NCBI GenBank assembly: GCA_002364755.1
Contig: DEZI01000005.1
Location: forward strand, 346,723-410,722
DNA: 64,000 bases
Reading direction: 5' to 3'
From: Stenotrophomonas maltophilia
GTDB taxonomy: Bacteria > Pseudomonadota > Gammaproteobacteria > Xanthomonadales > Xanthomonadaceae
Shown: positions 27,317 to 36,381 of the stretch, in pieces
Numbering within the stretch: position 1 is the first letter of the stretch
How the letters are laid out: each line of letters opens with the position of its first letter
Made by a program: the position numbers and the translations under genes
Notes under the pieces: generated by a model
Told to the model about the DNA's origin: nothing
The model's database searches: none
The model's input: the letters and a program-made list of their open reading frames with translations, nothing else

Positions 27317-27685
27317 ATGACGTACCGTATTCCGCTGATCCTCGCCGCGCTGCTGGCGGCGCCGCCTGCCCACGCCGCCCCCGGGCCGCAGGCAAAGAGC
27401 GAGATCGCGCAGTTGATCGCCAGCCTCGATGGCTCGCAGTGCCGGTTCCAGCGCAATGGCAGCTGGCACGACGCGGCCGAGGCGCGTGCGCACCTTCAGC
27501 GCAAGTACGGTTACCTGCTGAAAAACAACAAGGTGGACAGCGCCGAGCAGTTCATCGAGCGCGCCGCCAGCCAGAGCAGCATGAGCGGCAAGGCCTACCG
27601 CATCCAGTGCCCGGGACAGGCTGAACAGACTGCTGCCGCTTGGTTCGGTGCCCGCCTGCAGGCGCTGCGTCAACGCACGCCGTAG
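27317..27685 (+). CDS. secreted DUF5329-like protein
   Basis: A small periplasmic protein of 122 residues. A signal peptide ends near AHAAPG. The mature part keeps the family pattern AQLIASLDGSQCRFQRNG with HLQRKYGYLL and AEQFIERAASQSS, and two Cys that could pair. The adjoining ATG at 27314 is equally possible. GGGGA precedes both. Function unknown. Confidence 0.7.
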   Translation: MTYRIPLILAALLAAPPAHAAPGPQAKSEIAQLIASLDGSQCRFQRNGSWHDAAEARAHLQRKYGYLLKNNKVDSAEQFIERAASQSSMSGKAYRIQCPGQAEQTAAAWFGARLQALRQRTP

Positions 27686-27698
27686 ACATACCGGCGGT

Positions 27699-27720
27699 GT
27701 AGAGTCGGGCCACGCTCGAC
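27699..27720. repeat. single GTAG REP unit
   Basis: GTAGAGTCGGGCCACGCTCG hairpin between the DUF5329-like gene and the PspC-domain gene. Confidence 0.8.
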
Positions 27721-27751
27721 TGCTCTTTCTGGTTCCCGAGGAGGTGCCACC

Positions 27752-27955
27752 ATGAACACCACGCCACGCACGCTGTCGCGTTCGTTGAACGATCGGATGA
27801 TCGCCGGCGTGATGGGCGGCATTGCCCATCGCTTCGGCTGGAACCCCACCCTGGTGCGGATCGTGTTCGTGCTGGTCTCGATCGGTTCGGCTGCTTTCCC
27901 CGGCATCCTGGTCTACCTGCTCCTGTGGCTGCTGATCCCGAACGAGGCCGATTGA
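27752..27955 (+). CDS. PspC-domain small membrane protein
   Basis: A 67-residue protein made of one PspC domain: SLNDRMIAGVMGGIAHRFGWNPTLVRIVF, then a transmembrane helix ending LLLWLLIPNEAD. PspC domains link the phage-shock envelope stress response to the inner membrane. No pspA or pspB is adjacent, so a stress role is only suggested. GAGGTG precedes the ATG. The stop overlaps the next gene's TTG (TTGA). Confidence 0.85.
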   Translation: MNTTPRTLSRSLNDRMIAGVMGGIAHRFGWNPTLVRIVFVLVSIGSAAFPGILVYLLLWLLIPNEAD

Positions 27956-28404
27956 ACGCCGCCTCGCGGCCCTGGCCGGTCTGGCTGCGCGCGCTGCAGG
28001 TGCTGGGCGCGGCCTGGACCCTGCCCAATACGCTGATCGGCGTGATCAGCGGGCTGGTCGGCCTGCTGGGCGGGGCGAAGCTGCGCTGGAGCGGCCGCGA
28101 CTGTGCGCTCATCTTCGACCACTGGCCGTGGGGGCCGGGCGGAGCGATCACCCTGGGCAATGTGATCCTGCATACCGGCCACGACCTGGGCATGTCCTGC
28201 CGGACCTACGCGCACCAGGCGGGGTGGGGCGTGGAGCCGTTGATCCGGCTGGATGACCATGAGCGGGCGCATGTTTACCAGTACCTGGTGCTGGGGCCGC
28301 TGTACCTGCCGGTGTACCTGCTGTGCGGGGGCGTGAGTGCGCGTAATCCGTTCGAGCGGGCGGCGGATCATTACGCCCGGTTCGGCCATGGCTGGTGGCC
28401 GTAG
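27952..28404 (+). CDS. membrane-associated protein with an HExxH-like motif
   Basis: A 150-residue protein coupled to the PspC gene. The start is probably the TTG at 27952, which overlaps the upstream stop by four bases. A GTG at 27925 would add nine residues. One hydrophobic segment near residues 20-40 and another around GPLYLPVYLLCGGV suggest membrane contact. The segment DDHERAHVYQY contains His-Glu-Arg-Ala-His, which fits the HExxH zinc-peptidase pattern, and FERAADHYARFGH near the end supplies further conserved-looking acidic and His residues. No family function is known to me. Confidence 0.65.
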   Translation: MNAASRPWPVWLRALQVLGAAWTLPNTLIGVISGLVGLLGGAKLRWSGRDCALIFDHWPWGPGGAITLGNVILHTGHDLGMSCRTYAHQAGWGVEPLIRLDDHERAHVYQYLVLGPLYLPVYLLCGGVSARNPFERAADHYARFGHGWWP

Positions 28405-28441
28405 TTTCCAGCCAACGGCGCAGCCCCTCGTGGCTGGGGCC

Positions 28442-28466
28442 GGTAGAGTCGACTGTCAGTCGACTG
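28442..28466. repeat. GTAG REP unit
   Basis: GTAGAGTCGACTGTCAGTCG hairpin, the first of several repeats in the 770-bp gap without genes between 28405 and 29176. Confidence 0.8.
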
Positions 28467-28478
28467 GCATTGCGAGTT

Positions 28479-28583
28479 GGGCCGGGCGGGGGGGGTTCGC
28501 GGGACACGCCGTAAACCCATCCATGGGGGCTCGATGGCGCCATCCTGGCGCCAACGGTCCCGCGAACCCACCCCGCCCGGCCC
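28479..28583. repeat. large palindromic element, copy A
   Basis: About 105 bp. The left arm GGGCCGGGCGGG running to TTCGCGGGAC (28479-28505) pairs with the right arm GGTCCCGCGAACC running to CGCCCGGCCCC (28557-28583). The loop carries CCCATCCATGGGGGCT, which also occurs in copy B in opposite orientation. No open frame is credible. Confidence 0.7.
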
Positions 28584-28660
28584 CTGACAGTTTCCGTGCG
28601 CGTCCAGCCACGGAAAAGAAAAAGAACAGCAGAAGCGGATCGCGCGCTGCGCTTGCTCGT

Positions 28661-28729
28661 GTAGAGCCGAGCCTGCGCTCGGCTTGCCGTTACCCCGCGA
28701 GGGGCAGCCGAGCATGGGCTCGGCTCTAC
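28661..28729. repeat. GTAG REP pair, GCCGAGC variant
   Basis: GTAGAGCCGAGCCTGCGCTC faces an inverted unit that ends GGGCTCGGCTCTAC, between palindromic copies A and B. Confidence 0.85.
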
Positions 28730-28811
28730 AAAGAGCGGCCGGCGAAGCTGCGCTGCTTTTGATCTTCTATTTCTTTTCCGTGGGTGGCGGACGAGGCAGA
28801 AATCTGTCAGC

Positions 28812-28914
28812 GGCCGGGTGGGTAGGTGGGGCGGGGTGTCTGCGGCATGGATGCCGCGGACAAGCCCCCATGGATGGGTTCACGGCGTCCCCTCACTGCC
28901 TACCCACCCGGCCC
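28812..28914. repeat. large palindromic element, copy B
   Basis: About 103 bp. The left arm GGCCGGGTGGGTAGG (28812-28826) pairs with the right arm CCTACCCACCCGGCC (28899-28913). Inside are a smaller hairpin (GCGGCATGGATGCCGC) and the core AGCCCCCATGGATGGG, the reverse complement of the copy A core. Confidence 0.7.
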
Positions 28915-29176
28915 GCCCCAGGAAATTCGCTTTAGGCGATCCGGCCAGGCTACCCACGAGGGGCTGCGCCGTTGGCTGGAAAGCCCCGTTTGTTAGGCGG
29001 AGGTTAAAGATCCGTAAGCGTTCTGCAGTGATCGGGCAGTCATCTGCATGCAACCGATCGTCATTAGCCTTCGTGACGTTCCAGTCAGCTTGGTCGCGGT
29101 AAGCTCTACCCGGATGAGCTCGCAAGTACCGCTCATCGTGTGCAGTACGCAGTAGCAATTTGGAGGAAGACATCAC

Positions 29177-29392
29177 ATGGCAATTGTTCTCTATGTCGGT
29201 GGTAGCAAGGATGGCGAGAAGGGCGTGGTGCCCTACGGCTTCAGCAAATCCCGCGCCGACACCGCGCTGGGGCCGGAGTTCTACACCGAGCGGTTCATGG
29301 AACTGCAGGGTGTCGGCAAGGTCCGTCTGATGGCCCTGGAAAGCCTGCGCGACGACATCGTCATGCAGCGCGCCGCCCGCCACTACCGTTGA
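29177..29392 (+). CDS. small conserved-looking protein of unknown function
   Basis: Seventy-one residues with no signal peptide or membrane segment. A very strong GGAGGAAG site precedes the ATG and codon use is typical of the region, so it is very likely translated. It is a mixed alpha/beta protein starting MAIVLYVGGSKDGEKG. No known domain is recognised. It stands alone between the repeat-rich gap and tex. Confidence 0.65.
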   Translation: MAIVLYVGGSKDGEKGVVPYGFSKSRADTALGPEFYTERFMELQGVGKVRLMALESLRDDIVMQRAARHYR

Positions 29393-29582
29393 CCCCGAAA
29401 CACGCGGCAGGGCGCGCCCATCATCGCGCGCCCGCGCCGGCATCCCAGCCCCACCTCGCCAGGATGCCGGCGTCCCGACCGGCCGCCGGAGGCTGAATCC
29501 CGCCCCCTGTCAACGCCTTGTCCCGCTTGGTCGTGGGTTGCCAGAATGGGGGCTTCCCGTAATGCGGCCAAGACCTGAAGCA

Positions 29583-31970
29583 ATGCACGACGCCAAGAAC
29601 GCCCAGAGCGCGCTCGCCCAGCAGATCGCCCAGACCATTGCCGAGGAAATCGGTGCCCAGTCCGCCCAGGTACGTGCCGCCGTCGGCCTCCTCGACGAGG
29701 GCGCCAGCGTTCCGTTCATCGCCCGCTACCGCAAGGAAGTGACCGGCGGCCTGGACGACACCCAGCTGCGCAACCTGGAAACCCGCCTGACCTACCTGCG
29801 CGAGCTGGAAGACCGCCGCGCCGCCGTGTTGGCCAGCATCGGCGAACAGGGCAAGCTGAGCGACGAACTCCGCAACGACATCCTCGCCGCCGATACCAAG
29901 AGCCGCCTGGAAGATCTGTACCTGCCGTACAAGCCCAAGCGCCGCACCCGCGCGCAGATCGCCCGCGAGGCCGGGCTGGAACCGTTGGCCGATGGCCTGC
30001 TGGGTGACCCGACGCAGGATCCGCAGGCGCTCGCGGCCACTTTCGTCGACACCGACAAGGGCGTGGCCGATACCAAGGCCGCGCTGGAAGGTGCCCGCGC
30101 GATCCTGATGGAGCGCTGGGGCGAGGATGCCGCGCTGGTCGGCGAACTGCGCACCTGGCTGGGCGAAACCGGCGTGATCCGCGCCCGCGTGGCCGAGGGC
30201 AAGGAAAACGAAGGCGCCAAGTACCGCGATTACTTCGAACACGCCGAGCCGCTGGCGAAGATTCCCTCGCACCGCCTGCTGGCACTGTTCCGTGCGCGCC
30301 GCGAAGAGATCCTGTTCCTGGAACTGGACCCGGGCAGCGATGCCGAGGCTGGCCATCAGTACGCCGAAGGGCGCGTGGCGCGCAAGGCCGGGATCGCCGA
30401 CCAGGGCCGCGCCGCCGACCGCTGGCTGCTCGATGCCTGCCGCCTGACCTGGCGCGCGAAGCTGCACACGCACCTGCTGCTGGACCTGTTCAACCAGGCC
30501 CGCGAGAAGGCCGAGGCCGATGCGATTGCGGTGTTCGGCGACAACCTCAAGGACCTGTTGCTGGCCGCGCCTGCCGGCCCGAAGACCGTGCTCGGCCTCG
30601 ATCCGGGCATCCGCACCGGCTGCAAGATCGCCGTGGTCGATGCCACCGGCAAGCTGGTGGCGACCGAGACCATCTACCCGCACGAACCGCGCCGCCAGTG
30701 GGATCAGTCGCTGCAGACGATCAAGCAGCTGTGTGCGAAGCACAACGTCGAACTGATCGCGATCGGCAACGGCACCGCCAGCCGCGAGACAGACAAGCTG
30801 GCCGGCGAGGCCATCAATGCTGCCGGCAACCCGAAGCTGCAGAAGGTGGTGGTCAGCGAAGCCGGTGCCTCGGTGTACTCGGCATCTGAATTCGCCGCCA
30901 AGGAGTTCCCCGGCCTGGACGTGTCGCTGCGCGGCGCGGTTTCAATCGCCCGCCGCCTGCAGGACCCGCTGGCCGAACTGGTGAAGATCGAACCCAAGGC
31001 GATCGGTGTCGGCCAGTACCAGCACGACGTGGACCAGTACCGCCTGGCGCGGGCACTGGATGCGCGCGTGGAAGACTGCGTGAATGCCGTCGGCGTGTAC
31101 GTGAACACCGCCTCGGCCGCGTTGCTGTCGCGCGTGTCCGGCCTGTCGTCGACGGTGGCCGAGAACATCGTGCGCCACCGCGATGACAACGGCCCTTTCA
31201 AGCGCCGCAAGGACCTGCTGAAGGTGGCGCGGCTGGGCGAGAAGACCTTCGAGCAGTGTGCCGGCTTCCTGCGCATCGCCGATGGTGACCAGCCGCTGGA
31301 TGCCTCGGCCGTGCACCCGGAAGCCTATCCGGTGGTCGAGCGCATCGTCGCCAGCACCGCGCGCCCGATCAAGGCGCTGATCGGTGATGGCGGCTTCCTG
31401 CGTGGCCTGAAGGCCGAACAGTTCACCGATGCGACCTTCGGCGTGCCGACCGTGCGCGACATCCTCAAGGAACTGGAAAAGCCGGGCCGCGATCCGCGCC
31501 CGGAGTTCAGGGCGGCGCGCTTCGCCGAGGGCGTCGAGGACATCAAGGACCTGCGCGAAGGCATGGTGCTGGAAGGCGTGGTCAGCAACGTGGCGGCCTT
31601 CGGTGCGTTCGTCGATATCGGCGTGCACCAGGACGGGCTCATCCACATCTCGGCGCTGTCGGACACCTTCGTCAAGGACCCGCGCGACGTGGTCAAGGCC
31701 GGCGACATCGTCAAGGTGAAGGTGCTGGAAGTGGACGTGCCGCGAAAGCGCATCGCCCTGACCCGTCGACTGGACGACACCCCCGGCCAGGCCACCAGCC
31801 GGCCCGGCCAGCGCGAGGAGCGTGGCCAGGGGCAGGGGCCGCGCCGCGATGCCGGCGGTCCGAACCGTGGCCAGAACCGCGGGCAGGGCAATGGCGGCCG
31901 CCCAGCGCAGTCGGCGCCACCGGCCAACAACGCCCTGGCCGACGCCTTCGCCCGCGCCAAGCGCAGCTGA
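29583..31970 (+). CDS. tex: Tex, RNA-binding transcription accessory protein
   Basis: Conserved cytoplasmic nucleic-acid-binding protein related to eukaryotic Spt6. It is 795 residues. An N-terminal helix-turn-helix region is followed by a YqgF/RNase H-like fold with TVLGLDPGIRTGCKIAVVD. Helix-hairpin-helix units lie around SGLSSTVAENIVRHRDDNGP and an S1 domain at GMVLEGVVSNVAAFGAFVDI. A Gly/Arg/Gln-rich tail of about 50 residues adds a disordered RNA-binding end. The ATG at 29583 starts the family N-terminus. Confidence 0.95.
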   Translation: MHDAKNAQSALAQQIAQTIAEEIGAQSAQVRAAVGLLDEGASVPFIARYRKEVTGGLDDTQLRNLETRLTYLRELEDRRAAVLASIGEQGKLSDELRNDILAADTKSRLEDLYLPYKPKRRTRAQIAREAGLEPLADGLLGDPTQDPQALAATFVDTDKGVADTKAALEGARAILMERWGEDAALVGELRTWLGETGVIRARVAEGKENEGAKYRDYFEHAEPLAKIPSHRLLALFRARREEILFLELDPGSDAEAGHQYAEGRVARKAGIADQGRAADRWLLDACRLTWRAKLHTHLLLDLFNQAREKAEADAIAVFGDNLKDLLLAAPAGPKTVLGLDPGIRTGCKIAVVDATGKLVATETIYPHEPRRQWDQSLQTIKQLCAKHNVELIAIGNGTASRETDKLAGEAINAAGNPKLQKVVVSEAGASVYSASEFAAKEFPGLDVSLRGAVSIARRLQDPLAELVKIEPKAIGVGQYQHDVDQYRLARALDARVEDCVNAVGVYVNTASAALLSRVSGLSSTVAENIVRHRDDNGPFKRRKDLLKVARLGEKTFEQCAGFLRIADGDQPLDASAVHPEAYPVVERIVASTARPIKALIGDGGFLRGLKAEQFTDATFGVPTVRDILKELEKPGRDPRPEFRAARFAEGVEDIKDLREGMVLEGVVSNVAAFGAFVDIGVHQDGLIHISALSDTFVKDPRDVVKAGDIVKVKVLEVDVPRKRIALTRRLDDTPGQATSRPGQREERGQGQGPRRDAGGPNRGQNRGQGNGGRPAQSAPPANNALADAFARAKRS

Positions 31971-32176
31971 GTCCGGGCCCCTCCAGGCAGTCGCTTGCGA
32001 GGGGGGACTTGTCGAGGTTCCCCCGCAGTGCGCACACTTGCGCCCAAGGGGGGCCATCGGGCCGTCCCGTCGTCGCCGGGGAGGGCCGTGGCGCCAATCG
32101 TTCCCGCCAGCATCCATGAGGGTTGCAGCCTTGCGCTGCGGCCCGCGCGCGCCTGCGCGCGGGGCAGGGAGCGCTG

Positions 32177-34360
32177 ATGGGCGGCCCCGGCAACAACGAA
32201 GGCAACCTGGTAGAGCGGCGCCTGATGGAGCTGGCCGAAGACCGCCGCCGCCTGGCCATGATCATTGAAGGCACCGCAGCGGGCACCTGGGAATGGAACG
32301 TGCAGACCGGCCAGATGCGCATCAACGCGCGCTGGGCCGAGATCGTCGGCTATCGCCAGGAAGAGCTGGAGCCGGTGAACCAGGATACGTTCCAGGCGCT
32401 GGTCCATCCCGATGACCTGGCCCGTTCCGATGCCGCGCTGGAGGAGCACTTCCGCGGGCACACCGACCACTATGCGTGCCTGCTGCGCATGCGCCACAAG
32501 GACGGCCACTGGATCTGGATCCACGACCGCGGGCGCGTGTTCGAGCGGGACGGGCAGGGGCGCCCGGTGTGGATGGCCGGCGCCCACGATGATGTGACCG
32601 AACTGCAGCAGGCCCGGCAGGACGCGGCGGAAATGCGCCAGCGGCTGCAGGCGCTGCTCGATGCATCCGACGAAGTGGCGGTGATGGCCACCGACCCGCA
32701 GGGCGTGATCACCCTGTTCAACAGCGGCGCCGAGCGCCTGCTGGGTTATACGGCCGATGACGTGATTGGCCGGGTCGACCCGGGCGTTTTCCTCGCGCCT
32801 GACGAGATCGCCGCGTTCCTGGCGCCGCTGGCCGATGCCGAAGGGCGCTTGCCGACTGTCTTCCAGGCACTGGCCGCGCAGGCCCAGGACGGCACGTTCT
32901 CACGGCAGTGGACCTTCCTGCACAAGGATGGCCAGCGCCGCCAGGTGCGGCTGTCGATCAGCCGCATGGACGGTGCCGACGGCCAGCGCATCGGCTACGT
33001 CGGCATGGCCATCGACATCACCGAGATGCAGCAGGCGCGTGCCGATGCGCGGCTGGCCGCGGACAAGTTTGCCGGTGCGTTCACCTCGGCGGCGCTGGGC
33101 ATGGCCCTGGTCTCGCTGGAAGGGCGCTGGCTGGACGTCAACAATGCGCTGTGCCGGATCCTGGGCTACCCGCGCGAAGAGCTGCTGCAGGTGGATTTCC
33201 AGCGCCTCACCCATCCGGCCGACCTGCAGACCGACCTGGCGCTGGTGCAGGACCTGCTGGCCGGCCGGCGCAATTACTATCATCTGGAAAAGCGCTACCT
33301 CAACCGCGATGGCAACACCATCTGGGCGCGCCTGTCGGTCTCGCTGGTGCGCAACGAGCGCGGCGAGCCGCTGCATTTCGTGTCGCAGATCCAGGATGTC
33401 ACCGCCCAGCGCAGCAGCGAGCAGCGCCTCTACGAAACCGAGCAGCGCAGCCGCATCACCCTGGATGCGGTGGCCGACCTGGTGCTGAGCGTGACCCTGG
33501 AAGGACGTATCGAGTACGCCAACGCTGCGGCCGTGCGCATCCTGGCGGGTGACAACGCGCTGGCCCTGGCCGGGCACAACGTGCAGGACGTGCTGTCGCT
33601 GACCACCGAGTACGCGCCGGGCTCGGTGCTGGATGTCGCCGTGCTGCTGGATCCGGACAGCAACGCGGTGGACCTGCATGCTGACCTGCTGATGCGGCTG
33701 GGCGCGGCCACGGTGCCGGTGGACCTGACCCGCGCCTGGCTGCGCGATGACGACGGCCAGGTGCGTGGCGCGGTGTGGGTGCTGCGCGACGATACCCAGC
33801 AACGCGCCCGCGAGCGCGAGGCACGCCATCTGGCCGAGATCGATCCCTTGACCGAACTGGGCAACCGCCGGGGTTTCGAGGCTCACCTGCAGCAGGCGAT
33901 CACCCGCGTCGAGCGGACCGGCCAGGCGGCCTCGCTGATGTTCATCGATCTGGATCGCTTCAAGCCAATCAACGATACCTGGGGTCATCTGGCTGGTGAT
34001 GCCGTGCTGTGGGCGGTGGCCAGCGTGCTGCGCCATGGCGTGCGCGATTCGGACATCGTGGCGCGGCTGGGGGGCGACGAGTTCGCGGTGATCCTGCCCG
34101 GCTGTGGTCCGCGCCGGGCCGCGCGCATCGGCCGTGAACTGCTGCACACCCTGACCGCGCTGTCCATCCCGTGGGACACGGCCCGGCTGCGGATCGGCGC
34201 CAGCATCGGCATCGCGCCGCTGGAGGCGGGCATGACCGTGGACGAGGCAGTGGCGTCGGCCGATGCCCAGTGCTACCGGGCCAAGGCCATGGGCCGCAAC
34301 AACGTGCAGGTGCAGGGCGAGCTGGGTGAACTGCGCGGCGAGGACAACGAAGCGGGCTGA
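32177..34360 (+). CDS. multi-PAS diguanylate cyclase
   Basis: Sensor enzyme making cyclic di-GMP, 727 residues. About four PAS/PAC units follow each other: the first near residues 15-140 (GTWEWNVQTGQMRINARWAE), then about 145-270, 280-400 and 415-530. The C-terminal GGDEF domain (about 560-715) has an intact active site RLGGDEFAVILPG and an inhibitory I-site RDSD five residues before it, so product inhibition is expected. No transmembrane segment is visible, so sensing is cytoplasmic. AGGGAG precedes the ATG at 32177. No EAL domain. Confidence 0.92.
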   Translation: MGGPGNNEGNLVERRLMELAEDRRRLAMIIEGTAAGTWEWNVQTGQMRINARWAEIVGYRQEELEPVNQDTFQALVHPDDLARSDAALEEHFRGHTDHYACLLRMRHKDGHWIWIHDRGRVFERDGQGRPVWMAGAHDDVTELQQARQDAAEMRQRLQALLDASDEVAVMATDPQGVITLFNSGAERLLGYTADDVIGRVDPGVFLAPDEIAAFLAPLADAEGRLPTVFQALAAQAQDGTFSRQWTFLHKDGQRRQVRLSISRMDGADGQRIGYVGMAIDITEMQQARADARLAADKFAGAFTSAALGMALVSLEGRWLDVNNALCRILGYPREELLQVDFQRLTHPADLQTDLALVQDLLAGRRNYYHLEKRYLNRDGNTIWARLSVSLVRNERGEPLHFVSQIQDVTAQRSSEQRLYETEQRSRITLDAVADLVLSVTLEGRIEYANAAAVRILAGDNALALAGHNVQDVLSLTTEYAPGSVLDVAVLLDPDSNAVDLHADLLMRLGAATVPVDLTRAWLRDDDGQVRGAVWVLRDDTQQRAREREARHLAEIDPLTELGNRRGFEAHLQQAITRVERTGQAASLMFIDLDRFKPINDTWGHLAGDAVLWAVASVLRHGVRDSDIVARLGGDEFAVILPGCGPRRAARIGRELLHTLTALSIPWDTARLRIGASIGIAPLEAGMTVDEAVASADAQCYRAKAMGRNNVQVQGELGELRGEDNEAG

Positions 34361-34454
34361 ACCAGTACGTATCACAAGCGCGTTGATGCGATCTCAATCT
34401 GTGAGAGGGCGGGGCGGAACAATCTTTCCATCGCCATTTCAGCAGGGAGTTGCC

Positions 34455-34676
34455 ATGAACCGTTGGAACACACCTATCGTCGGTGCCTACGCCCCCGCCT
34501 GCATTGGCTGGCTGCTGGCGCTGGCCGGCGGCCTGCGCCTGGAGCAGCTTCGCCTCGATCCGTTGGCGCAGTCGCTGGTGCCCGTATTGCAGTGGGGGGT
34601 CGCCAGTGCACTGCTGGCGACCCTGGGCTGCATCATCGGCGCCAGCGCCGTGCTGTGGCGCAATGGGCGCCGCTGA
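34455..34676 (+). CDS. small two-helix membrane protein
   Basis: A 73-residue protein with two hydrophobic helices (about 9-28, IVGAYAPACIGWLLALAGG, and 43-68) and a short basic end. A good CAGGGAG site precedes the ATG at 34455. The YiaA-like spacing of two helices suggests an inner-membrane protein. Function unknown. It lies after the diguanylate cyclase but with its own 94-base leader. Confidence 0.65.
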   Translation: MNRWNTPIVGAYAPACIGWLLALAGGLRLEQLRLDPLAQSLVPVLQWGVASALLATLGCIIGASAVLWRNGRR

Positions 34677-34698
34677 CCGGGCCGAGCTACGCAGTCCT

Positions 34699-35477
34699 CT
34701 AGCGCAGAACAGACGCTGTATCCACCAGCCGCACGTCATGCATCTGGTCGAGGTAGGCCTCGTAGTAGCCTTTATGCGAAGCACCGACAATGGCGAGCGG
34801 ATGTTGGCAACCATGCGCAGGTTGCGGGTTTCCCAGTAGCCGAGGTAATTGCGCCCGAATGCCTCGGGGGAGGGGTCCTGCAGCGCAGCGCCGAAGTCTG
34901 CACGGTAGGCAAGTTCAGCCCATTCGGGGCGGTTGTAAGCGCGATACAGGGCAAGAACGCCATCTGGCGCAGCAAGCGCCGCATACAGCGGCGTGTCAGC
35001 GTCCTTCATCGCCTGCACATAGGGGTTGTCCCAGACGGCTTCCAGCGCTTTGCGACCGGCTTCGGCCTGTTCCGGCGGCGTGGGTGAATCGGCCGTGTGG
35101 TCATCCACCGGCCAGAGGCGGTCGTGTCCCAACCGCGCCGCAAGCACGGCAGCAACCTGGAACGTTTCCTGTCGACGTACCCTATGCGCTTCAAGGGTCT
35201 GTACCAGGGCAGGCGTCAGCCCGTCGCCAGCATGCCGCTCCGGAACCTGCAGGCGAAGCCACTGCACTTGTGCAGAGCCTGGTTCGCCCGCTGCAAGCAG
35301 GACGGCAGCAAGATGGCGCCGTTGCGAGGGCGTTGCATCCTTTGGCAACCCCGCCAGCAAACGCTCTGCTTCGCCGCTTGCGACCGGGACATCCATGCCG
35401 GTGGCCGCCTGTGCCGCCGTGGTATCGAAGCAGTAGGTCTGCGCGGTTTCCGCGTAGCGCAGCGGATTGCGGCGCAT
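34699..35477 (-). pseudogene. broken DUF5694-family gene
   Basis: The minus strand encodes most of a DUF5694-type protein, from MRRNPLRYAETAQTYCFD to GYWETRNLRMVANIR. The frame is then lost near 34793-34797. The correct ending, IVGASHKGYYEAYLDQMHD to a TAG at 34699, continues in another frame. About 15-17 residues expected between MVANIR and IVGASH are missing, so a deletion caused the shift. The N-terminal third of the family, with its signal peptide, is also absent upstream of 35477. Both lesions make a working protein unlikely. Confidence 0.75.
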
Positions 35478-35655
35478 GACGTTTGAACATGAGCTTCTCC
35501 CTGCAATGGATGCATCCGTGATGACGACGATCCTGCACGCGACGCCGTGCGATGTAATCCTCCGTTGGTCATTACAACCATCCGGCCGCTGCCTGCATCG
35601 CAGCCAGGCGGGGCATGGGCCACAATGGACGCTGCAGGCTGGAACGAACGACGAC

Positions 35656-35931
35656 ATGGACGCTGCACTCCCCATCGTGACGATCGCCGCACTGCTCGGT
35701 GCGATCATCGGCTTTGTCGGGCCGCTGGGCTGGCGCTGGCAGCTTCTGCGGCTGTCGCCGGTACTGCTGCTGCCGCTGGCCCTGCATGTGCTGCAGACCA
35801 CGCCGTGGATCTTTGGCGGCGGCAGTAACTGGGTGACTGCGGCGTTGCTGGTCTGGGTAGGCAGTCTCGGTTATCTGCCGGCGGTGCTGGCCATCGCCGT
35901 GCTGCGCTGGATGATGTGGCGGCAACGCTGA
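35656..35931 (+). CDS. small polytopic membrane protein
   Basis: Ninety-one residues with about three transmembrane helices (residues 5-23, 31-50 and 60-85) and a short basic end. The ATG at 35656 starts the hydrophobic core. Upstream in-frame codons are not membrane-like. Function unknown. It lies 15 bases ahead of an acetyltransferase gene and is likely co-transcribed. Confidence 0.65.
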   Translation: MDAALPIVTIAALLGAIIGFVGPLGWRWQLLRLSPVLLLPLALHVLQTTPWIFGGGSNWVTAALLVWVGSLGYLPAVLAIAVLRWMMWRQR

Positions 35932-35946
35932 CCGCGGAGGAACACG

Positions 35947-36357
35947 ATGCTGGTAAGGGTAGGCACTCTGGACGAAGCCCTGCAGGTGCTGCGGGGCGTG
36001 GGCGAGCTGGGCCAGGGGCGCACGCACGCCACCCACATGCAGCACCTGGCTGGCCGTCGCCACCTGGTGCTGGTGGCCGAGCAGGGCGGTGAACTGGTCG
36101 GCTTCAAGGTGGGCTACGCGCTGGACCGCCGGCGCTTCTACAGCTGGGTTGGCGGCATCCATCCGGCACATCGCCGCCAAGGTATCGCCCAGGCCGTGCT
36201 GGAAACCCAGCAGCGCTGGGCCGTCGCGCAGGGCTACGACAGCATCGAGGTGAAGACCTCGCAGGCCTTCCCGCAGATCGTGGCCCTGCTGGAGCGCAAC
36301 GGTTACCAGCCCCGGGGCGAGGCCGAGGGCAAGCTGCGGTATCGCCGGGTTCTGTGA
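35947..36357 (+). CDS. GNAT-family N-acetyltransferase
   Basis: A 136-residue acetyltransferase. The core VGGIHPAHRRQGIAQAVLETQ contains the R-R-x-G-I-A acetyl-CoA loop, and the strand-helix end SIEVKTSQAFPQIVALLERN with GYQPRGE closes the fold. GGAGG lies ahead of the ATG. It follows the small membrane protein gene closely. Substrate unknown. Confidence 0.85.
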   Translation: MLVRVGTLDEALQVLRGVGELGQGRTHATHMQHLAGRRHLVLVAEQGGELVGFKVGYALDRRRFYSWVGGIHPAHRRQGIAQAVLETQQRWAVAQGYDSIEVKTSQAFPQIVALLERNGYQPRGEAEGKLRYRRVL

Positions 36358-36381
36358 AGACGCGGGGGCTGCAAATGCCCC

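Noticed and set aside
25088..27829. Open frame of about 900 codons on the minus strand opposite phaE and phaC
   Set aside because: Shadow of the phaE-phaC operon. The translation is His/Gln/Arg-rich and low complexity.
28405..29176. CRISPR array in the repeat-rich gap
   Set aside because: The repeats are palindromic and irregularly spaced, with no uniform spacers and no cas genes in the window.
33969..35801. A 610-codon minus-strand gene spanning the DUF5694 remnant
   Set aside because: Only residues matching 34790-35477 look like a protein family. The rest is antisense to the diguanylate cyclase or out-of-frame sequence.
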